Source of the DNA: an uncultured bacterium | GTDB taxonomy: Bacteria; Patescibacteriota; Minisyncoccia; SW-4-49-11 | Reading direction: 5' to 3' | Length of the DNA: 18,269 nt | Assembly (NCBI GenBank): GCA_913060955.1 | Contig: CAJXTH010000002.1 | Span: 1-18,269 of the forward strand | Shown here: in pieces, positions 13,949-18,269 of the stretch | Layout of the letters: each line of letters opens with the position of its first letter | How positions within the stretch are numbered: the stretch's first letter is position 1 | Made by a program: the position numbers and the translations under genes | Notes under the pieces: model-generated | What the model was told of the DNA's origin: nothing | Seen by the model: only the letters and a program-made list of their open reading frames with translations | Database searches by the model: none

Positions 13949-14227
13949 ATGGAGCACGTACGTTGCATTGTGACTGGCCGAGTACAGATGGTTCGGTACC
14001 GACTGTATGCTGAAGCTCAGGCTCAGAAACTTGGGGTAGTTGGTTGGGTAGAAAACCAGCCAGACGGCTCAGTTTTGGTGGAAGCATGGGCAGAAAAAGC
14101 TGTCCTCGAAACCTTTATCCAAAAATTGTGGAAAGGTTCGCCATTATCACGCGTTGACAAGGTCTCTGAAATCTGGGAAAATATACCGTATGATGGTGCT
14201 GATGCAACCTTTATCATTCGAAGATAA
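13949..14227 (+). CDS. acyP: Acylphosphatase, atypical active loop
   Basis: The 92-aa protein matches the single acylphosphatase domain: GRVQMVRYR (10-18), VGWVENQPDGSV (31-42) and a Gly near 64 in the KGSPLSRV segment. R18 and N36 correspond to the phosphate-binding Arg and the water-orienting Asn, so hydrolysis of acyl phosphates is expected. The phosphate loop is unusual: the invariant Gly of VQGV is M14, and the residue before the aromatic is R16. The gene starts four bases after the protease stop and precedes rplI by 11 bases. No Shine-Dalgarno sequence is seen. Confidence 0.85.
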   Translation: MEHVRCIVTGRVQMVRYRLYAEAQAQKLGVVGWVENQPDGSVLVEAWAEKAVLETFIQKLWKGSPLSRVDKVSEIWENIPYDGADATFIIRR

Positions 14228-14238
14228 CGAACAAGCCT

Positions 14239-14685
14239 ATGAAAGTTGTGTTACTCGCTGACGTCCGAGGAGTCGGGCGAAAAAACGAAATCGTGTCAGT
14301 CTCCGACGGATACGCGCGCAACTTTCTCCTCAAAAAACGGCTTGCCACTCCAGCAGAAGGATCTGCCGTTGCTCGAGTGAAGAAGATGCAATCAGACAAA
14401 CAAAAAGAACACCAGGCGCACGAGCAGCATATGAAAGAGATTCATCGAGCAATCGATGGGAAGTCCTTTGAAATGTCTGCCAAGACAAATGCTGAAGGGC
14501 AGTTGTTTGGATCATTGCATGCTGCGGATATCTCCAAAGGGCTCAAAAGTAGCTTTGGAGTATCGGTGGATAAGTCTCTGATTCAGGCAGATCATATCAA
14601 GACGCTTGGTGTCCACGAGATAGCCATCAAGCTTCTGTCGTCATTAACAGCTAAGGTATCCCTCAATGTCACCTCGGAAGACTAA
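14239..14685 (+). CDS. rplI: Ribosomal protein bL9
   Basis: The 148-aa protein has the complete bL9 layout: N-terminal domain MKVVLLADVRGVGRKNE with GYARNFLLKKRLA (24-36), a long charged connecting helix (about 41-74) and the C-terminal domain with LFGSLHAADI (89-98). The length is normal. It binds 23S rRNA at the base of the L1 stalk. The 3' end overlaps the pyrG start by 20 bases, so translation of pyrG is likely coupled to it. Confidence 0.95.
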   Translation: MKVVLLADVRGVGRKNEIVSVSDGYARNFLLKKRLATPAEGSAVARVKKMQSDKQKEHQAHEQHMKEIHRAIDGKSFEMSAKTNAEGQLFGSLHAADISKGLKSSFGVSVDKSLIQADHIKTLGVHEIAIKLLSSLTAKVSLNVTSED

Positions 14686-16321
14686 ACGCACCAAGAAAAC
14701 CAGTCCTAAGTATATCTTTGTAGTCGGTGGAGTAATGTCCGGAGTCGGAAAAGGAATTACGACCTCATCCATCGCCCTTATTCTTCAGTCCCGCGGTTTC
14801 TCCGTCACTGCAGTCAAAATCGATCCCTACGTCAATGTTGATGCCGGAACGATGAACCCTGTAGAACACGGAGAAACTTTTGTTTTAGACGATGGTCTCG
14901 AGTGTGACCAGGACATGGGGAACTACGAGCGATTTTTGAATGTTGATCTGACTGCAACCAACTATATGACCACTGGAGCAGTGTACCAGTCAGTCATCAA
15001 TCAAGAACGAAACCTTAAATTTGGCGGAAAGTGTGTCAGCGTTGTACCACATATCCCGAATGAAGTTATTTCCCGAATCAAACAAGCGCAAAAGAACAGC
15101 GATGCGGATATTACCGTAATCGAAATTGGAGGAACCGCAGGGGAGTACGAAAACCTCTTGTTCCTGGAGGCAGCTCGAATGATGAAACTGGAAGCTCCAG
15201 ATGATGTGCAATTTGTATTGGTTAGTTATCTTCCAATTCCATCCAAGATTGGAGAGATGAAAACCAAGCCAACTCAGCACGCCGCTCGACTGTTGAACAG
15301 CGCTGGTATTCAAGCTGACTGGATTGTAGGACGATCGTCACATCCACTGGATGAATCTCGAAAGAAGAAGCTTTCGGTAATGTGTAGTGTTCCAGAAGAT
15401 CAGATTATCTCAGCTCCGGACGTAGAGAGCATTTATCACGTACCGCATAATTTTGAAGACGATGGTCTCTCAACTAAGATGCTCAAAAAATTCGGACTCC
15501 GACCCAAGAAGAAAGATCTCAAAGAGTGGACTGCCCTTACCAACAAAGTCGAATCAGCCACCAAAGAAGTTCGGATTGGAATTGTTGGGAAATACTTTAG
15601 TACCGGAGATTTTGTTTTGTCGGACGCCTACATTTCTGTAATTGAAGCTGTCAAACACGCCGCCTACTTTTATAAAGTAAAGCCGGTTATTGATTGGATC
15701 AATAGCGAGGAATTCGAACAAGACGAGGAGCACTTGGCAGATCTCAAAGTCTACGATGGAATTGTGATTCCAGGAGGATTTGGAAGCCGAGGAATCGAAG
15801 GAAAGATCAAGGCCATTCAATTTGCGCGAGAACAAAAGATTCCGTACTTGGGACTCTGTTACGGAATGCAAATGGCCGTGGTGGAATTTGCCCGAAACGT
15901 GGTAGGTCTCTCCAAAGCTCACACCACGGAAATTAATCCGAACACTCCTGATCCCGTTATTGATATCTTGCCTGACCAAAAAGAAAAATTGGCCAAAAAA
16001 GACATGGGAGGAACCATGCGACTGGGAGGATACGATTGTGAATTACAGTCAAAAACCATGGTTCGAAAGCTCTATGGCAAAGCTAACACTCGAGAACGAC
16101 ACCGACACCGATACGAGTTTAACAATGAATATCGGGATCAGTTAGTAGAAAATGGTCTGATAATCTCAGGACTCAATACAGAGCAGGATCTGGTAGAGAT
16201 TATTGAGCTTCCAGATCACCCATTCTTTGTGGGAACCCAGTTCCATCCGGAACTGCAATCTCGACCACTCGATCCACATCCTGTATTCAAAGGATTTATC
16301 CGAGCAGCAAGCAAACGATAA
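14666..16321 (+). CDS. pyrG: CTP synthase
   Basis: The 551-aa protein has both halves of CTP synthase. The amidoligase part has the P-loop GGVMSGVGKGITTSS (21-35) and KIDPYVNVDAGTMNP, and makes CTP from UTP with ATP. The class I glutaminase part supplies ammonia, with GGFGSRG, nucleophile C398 in GLCYGMQ, H527 and E529 in FHPE. A basic N-terminal extension of about 14 residues (PRKTKRTKKTSPK) precedes the usual start; the ATG at 14666 lies inside rplI, and a later start would cut into the first strand. It ends the operon, with a strong terminator right after the stop. Confidence 0.97.
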   Translation: MSPRKTKRTKKTSPKYIFVVGGVMSGVGKGITTSSIALILQSRGFSVTAVKIDPYVNVDAGTMNPVEHGETFVLDDGLECDQDMGNYERFLNVDLTATNYMTTGAVYQSVINQERNLKFGGKCVSVVPHIPNEVISRIKQAQKNSDADITVIEIGGTAGEYENLLFLEAARMMKLEAPDDVQFVLVSYLPIPSKIGEMKTKPTQHAARLLNSAGIQADWIVGRSSHPLDESRKKKLSVMCSVPEDQIISAPDVESIYHVPHNFEDDGLSTKMLKKFGLRPKKKDLKEWTALTNKVESATKEVRIGIVGKYFSTGDFVLSDAYISVIEAVKHAAYFYKVKPVIDWINSEEFEQDEEHLADLKVYDGIVIPGGFGSRGIEGKIKAIQFAREQKIPYLGLCYGMQMAVVEFARNVVGLSKAHTTEINPNTPDPVIDILPDQKEKLAKKDMGGTMRLGGYDCELQSKTMVRKLYGKANTRERHRHRYEFNNEYRDQLVENGLIISGLNTEQDLVEIIELPDHPFFVGTQFHPELQSRPLDPHPVFKGFIRAASKR

Positions 16322-16324
16322 CAC

Positions 16325-16350
16325 AAAAACCCGGGACATCCCGGGTTTTT
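16325..16350. terminator. Bidirectional terminator between pyrG and the glycosyltransferase
   Basis: CCCGGG (16330-16335) pairs with CCCGGG (16340-16345) over ACAT, flanked by five A and five T. It works for pyrG on the forward strand and the convergent glycosyltransferase on the reverse. Confidence 0.9.
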
Positions 16351-16375
16351 GAATTGCTCTGGTTCTTTCTTGAAA

Positions 16376-17578
16376 TTAGGTACACAGAGTCTGAATAAAC
16401 TCACGAGTTTTAGATGCAATAGCGGCATAGGTAAACTCATTATGAGCTCGCTGATAGCCTTTTTCCCCATATTCTTGACGTAATTGGGGATCATCTGCCA
16501 GTTTGTTCATCGCATCAGCAATCGCCGCAACATCCTTTTCGGGGACAATGATTCCAGCTTCTCCAATAACTCCGGGAATAGCTCCACTATCGGAACCAAT
16601 CAATGCTCGTTTGGCGGCCATGGTCTCTACCAGCACTCGACCAAACTGTTCCTTCCATTCTGGGGTAGTGTGTGAGAGCAAGAAAAATACATCCAGTACT
16701 CGAAAATAGGTTGGAATCTGATCAAACGGAACTGCTCCACGGAAAATCACCCGATCCTGAATTCCTAACGAACTGGCAAGATCTTGCAGGGTTGTTACGT
16801 ATTCCTCTGATCCATTTCCTACTAATAGCATTTTGGTGTGAGTGTTCTTCACCTGAGCAAAGGCACGCAAGGCATCTTCCAGACCTTTTTCGGGGATAAT
16901 CCGCCCAATATTTCCAAACACTACTGTGTCTGGAGTGATCTCGAGTTCCGAAGAAAGCTCAGAGAGTAAATCAGCGTCATACCATTTGAATGTCTCAAGA
17001 TCTACGCCAAGTTGAGGAACGGTCCACTTGAGTCCTCGAAACCCTAGCTGCTCGATCCGAGCCTGAAACTCAGCCCATACACTATCGAATTGGAACGAAA
17101 GCCCATCAACCCGACTCAAAATACGCTGTTCCATCCAGTGAAACACAGAGAATCGTAGTTTTTGGTACCAGGTAGAACCTTCCTCTTCCCAGATATGATT
17201 AATATTTTCCTGAGAAATAAGAGCAATCTTAGTCTTGGGAAAGTCCGTTTTTACCAGACGCGTGATCTGGTAACTCACATTCGTCCAATATTCCTCTTCT
17301 AACAAAATAACATCCGGATTCAGCTCGCGAAGTGTTCGCTTGAGATCCCGAAACACAAAGGTATTCAGTCTACCAGTGAATACTCCAGGAAGAATTCGAT
17401 GATCATAATCTGATCCTGGATGCTTCTCGGCAATAACCTGCTGATTTCCCCCCTCCACGCCATGCTCTGGAGTAATGAGGCTTACCTCTAAGTCCTCAAA
17501 CTTGGCTAACTCTTCAATTTTCTTTCGATACGGCTCATACACATACGCATGAGAAACTATCGTCACTCTGATAGACAT
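16376..17578 (-). CDS. GT-B glycosyltransferase (GT4 family)
   Basis: The 400-aa protein is a GT-B enzyme. The N-terminal Rossmann half begins RVTIVSHAY; the C-terminal half carries GRIIPEKG (225-232) and the E-x7-E motif E310 to E318 in EQFGRVLVE, which binds the sugar-nucleotide. GT4 enzymes transfer a sugar with retention to glycans, lipids or glycoproteins, and this one is likely used for cell-surface polysaccharide; donor and acceptor are unknown. The ATG at 17578 is used because the residues upstream include GFEPRKG, which is a tRNA-like sequence read as protein. It stands alone and is convergent with pyrG. Confidence 0.9.
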   Translation of the reverse strand: MSIRVTIVSHAYVYEPYRKKIEELAKFEDLEVSLITPEHGVEGGNQQVIAEKHPGSDYDHRILPGVFTGRLNTFVFRDLKRTLRELNPDVILLEEEYWTNVSYQITRLVKTDFPKTKIALISQENINHIWEEEGSTWYQKLRFSVFHWMEQRILSRVDGLSFQFDSVWAEFQARIEQLGFRGLKWTVPQLGVDLETFKWYDADLLSELSSELEITPDTVVFGNIGRIIPEKGLEDALRAFAQVKNTHTKMLLVGNGSEEYVTTLQDLASSLGIQDRVIFRGAVPFDQIPTYFRVLDVFFLLSHTTPEWKEQFGRVLVETMAAKRALIGSDSGAIPGVIGEAGIIVPEKDVAAIADAMNKLADDPQLRQEYGEKGYQRAHNEFTYAAIASKTREFIQTLCT

Positions 17579-17605
17579 ACATTCGATATTTGTTGTACTA
17601 CACCC

Positions 17606-17614
17606 AGTATACCA
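17606..17614 (-). promoter_or_regulatory. Extended -10 promoter of the glycosyltransferase gene
   Basis: On the reverse strand TGGTATACT gives an extended -10 about 28 bases upstream of the ATG; no good -35 is visible at 17 bases. Confidence 0.5.
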
Positions 17615-17623
17615 CGAACACCG

Positions 17624-17647
17624 AAGTATATAGTTAAATATATACTT
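17624..17647. promoter_or_regulatory. Perfect 9-bp inverted repeat upstream of the glycosyltransferase promoter
   Basis: AAGTATATA (17624-17632) and TATATACTT (17639-17647) are separated by six bases. It lies at the -35/upstream position of the glycosyltransferase promoter and ends exactly where the tandem repeat starts, so it may be an operator or a repeat-boundary palindrome. Confidence 0.45.
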
Positions 17648-17678
17648 GAAAACTACGTTTTCCCAACGCCCTTTTCTC

Positions 17679-17700
17679 GGTTCGAATCCTAATATCATCC
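17679..17700 (+). other. tRNA-like T-arm and acceptor 3' end, unit 1
   Basis: GGTTCGAATCC followed by ATATCATCCA reads as the T-arm and acceptor of a forward-strand tRNA. In unit 2 (18040-18065) the arm is CTAGG-TCCGAAT-CCTAG, a perfect stem with a 7-base loop. No matching 5' acceptor strand (GGATGATA) is found upstream, so it is a fragment. Confidence 0.5.
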
Positions 17701-17711
17701 ATACAAGATAC

Positions 17712-17739
17712 AAAAAACAGTAGATTAATCTACCGTTTT
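17712..17739 (-). terminator. Terminator in repeat unit 1
   Basis: A long palindrome centred on TTAA has AAAAC and GTTTT arms. The reverse strand ends in six T. One stem position is mismatched compared with the perfect copy in unit 2. Confidence 0.7.
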
Positions 17740-17748
17740 CTGCATAAT

Positions 17749-17860
17749 GTGGAAGCGAGAGGATTCGGTCACAAGTAAATTTTCTGACGAAAATTTCTCG
17801 CGACCCCGACTCGCGTGTTCGCCTTGAACTCCGTCCAAACTCACACTGGCTCCGTCTTTC
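17749..17860 (-). other. Degenerate tRNA-Ser-like sequence, type B (repeat also at 18114 onward)
   Basis: On the reverse strand it ends CGAATCCTCTCGCTTCCGCA, like the T-arm and acceptor of a serine tRNA. Upstream are AAATTTTC/GAAAATTT (a long variable-arm-like hairpin) and CGCGA-7-base loop-TCGCG (an anticodon-arm-like hairpin). The T-stem is broken and no good 5' acceptor exists, so a functional tRNA is unlikely. Confidence 0.35.
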
Positions 17861-17938
17861 TCATCCTCCCATAAGCCAAGCCCTTGGCTTATTTCACTTC
17901 ACAAAATAAAATATACCCACAAGGGGTACATTTTACTT

Positions 17939-18004
17939 TGCGGAAGCGAGAGGATTACGAACCTGTCGCTTCGCTCCCCGAAACCACTCGGTTTCGGTAC
18001 TTCC
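17939..18004 (-). other. Short tRNA-like sequence, type A
   Basis: On the reverse strand GGAAG pairs with CTTCC before GCA. A D-arm-like hairpin, CCGAAACC-GAGT-GGTTTCGG, follows, and a T-arm with GGTTCGTAATCC has one extra T compared with GGTTCGAATCC. Anticodon and variable arms are missing. A hairpin with a T-rich tail follows at 17906-17935. Confidence 0.4.
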
Positions 18005-18076
18005 TCCACGGGAAAACTACGTTTTCCCAACGCCCTTTCCTAGGTCCGAATCCTAGGTATCATCCATACAAGATAC

Positions 18077-18104
18077 AAAAAACAGTAGATTAATCTACTG
18101 TTTT
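18077..18104 (-). terminator. Terminator in repeat unit 2
   Basis: A perfect 26-base palindrome centred on TTAA is followed by six T on the reverse strand. It matches the unit 1 copy. Confidence 0.75.
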
Positions 18105-18269
18105 CTGCATAATGCGGAAGCGAGAGGATTCGGTCACAAGTAAATTTTCTGACGAAAATTTCTCGCGACCCCGACTCGCGTGTTCGCCTTGGACTCCGTC
18201 CAAACTCACACTGGCTCCGTCTTTCTCATCCTCCCATAAGCCAAGCCCTTGGCTTATTTCACTTCACAA

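Larger units (their letters stand above)
17648..18269. repeat. Tandem repeat of about 365 bp, two units (second cut by the window)
   Basis: 17648-17904 recurs at 18012-18269 with a shift of 364-365 bases and only a handful of differences, several in stems. The two units abut, so the period is about 365 bp and the array probably continues beyond the window. Each unit holds tRNA-like 3' ends on both strands, a strong palindromic terminator, a hairpin GGGAAAAC/GTTTTCCC just at the unit border, and AAGCCAAG/TTGGCTT. I see no protein gene in it. Confidence 0.9.

Noticed and set aside
2..17578. UGA read as glycine (code 25)
   Set aside because: Long genes such as pyrG and the kinase are complete without any in-frame TGA, so there is no sense use of TGA here, only absence as a stop.
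17579..17713. Upstream extension of the glycosyltransferase by 45 codons
   Set aside because: The extra residues come from a tRNA-like sequence (GFEPRKG) and the repeat unit, and the GT-B fold begins at RVTIVSHAY.
17884..18093. Forward frame of 69 codons in the tandem repeat
   Set aside because: It crosses tRNA-like arms and the unit border and has no features of a protein.
17749..18269. Functional tRNA-Ser genes
   Set aside because: The 3' ends look right but acceptor pairing is broken, T-stems are mismatched or T-loops have an extra base, and anticodon arms are missing or unconvincing.

Overview
The window is about 18.3 kb of bacterial chromosome holding 21 complete genes and one gene tail. 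They form short, tightly packed operons on both strands. Small proteins, many gene overlaps, few Shine-Dalgarno sequences and divergent versions of common families suggest a reduced-genome, uncultivated bacterium, perhaps Patescibacteria/CPR; this placement is inference. All 22 stop codons are TAA (14) or TAG (8) and none is TGA.

Layout. 1-2.6 kb: the tail of a zinc-ribbon protein, then a reverse-strand operon of a lactate permease (LctP family), a DEDDh exonuclease and a hypothetical protein, ending at a bidirectional terminator. 2.7-3.8 kb: a duplicated DUF4389-type membrane protein coupled to a YgjP-type metalloprotease. 3.8-6.6 kb: a Znu-type metal ABC importer whose binding protein has a large His/Asp loop. 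Its promoter carries a perfect palindrome across the -35 box. 6.7-8.5 kb: a divergent operon of a HAM1-like pyrophosphatase, a single-domain rhodanese and an EamA permease. 8.5-11.6 kb: a reverse-strand, visibly AT-richer cassette of a TrpRS/TyrRS-like protein, a LuxI/FeeM-like acyltransferase and a 7TM-type histidine kinase. It is followed by the broken C-terminus of a second EamA gene and by sanA. 12.4-13.0 kb: a gene-free stretch of stacked hairpins and a long rod-like RNA candidate behind rpmB. 13.0-16.3 kb: rpmB, diverging from a site-2 protease, acylphosphatase, rplI and pyrG operon through interlocked promoters. 16.4-18.3 kb: a GT4 glycosyltransferase, then a tandem repeat of about 365 bp built from tRNA-like 3' ends and terminators.

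The most notable points are the possible signal-synthase/sensor cassette (8.5-11.6 kb) with an EamA scar at its edge, the structured RNA next to rpmB, a 70-bp palindromic repeat present in two full copies (one inside the metal-import operon), and the tRNA-like tandem array at the right edge.
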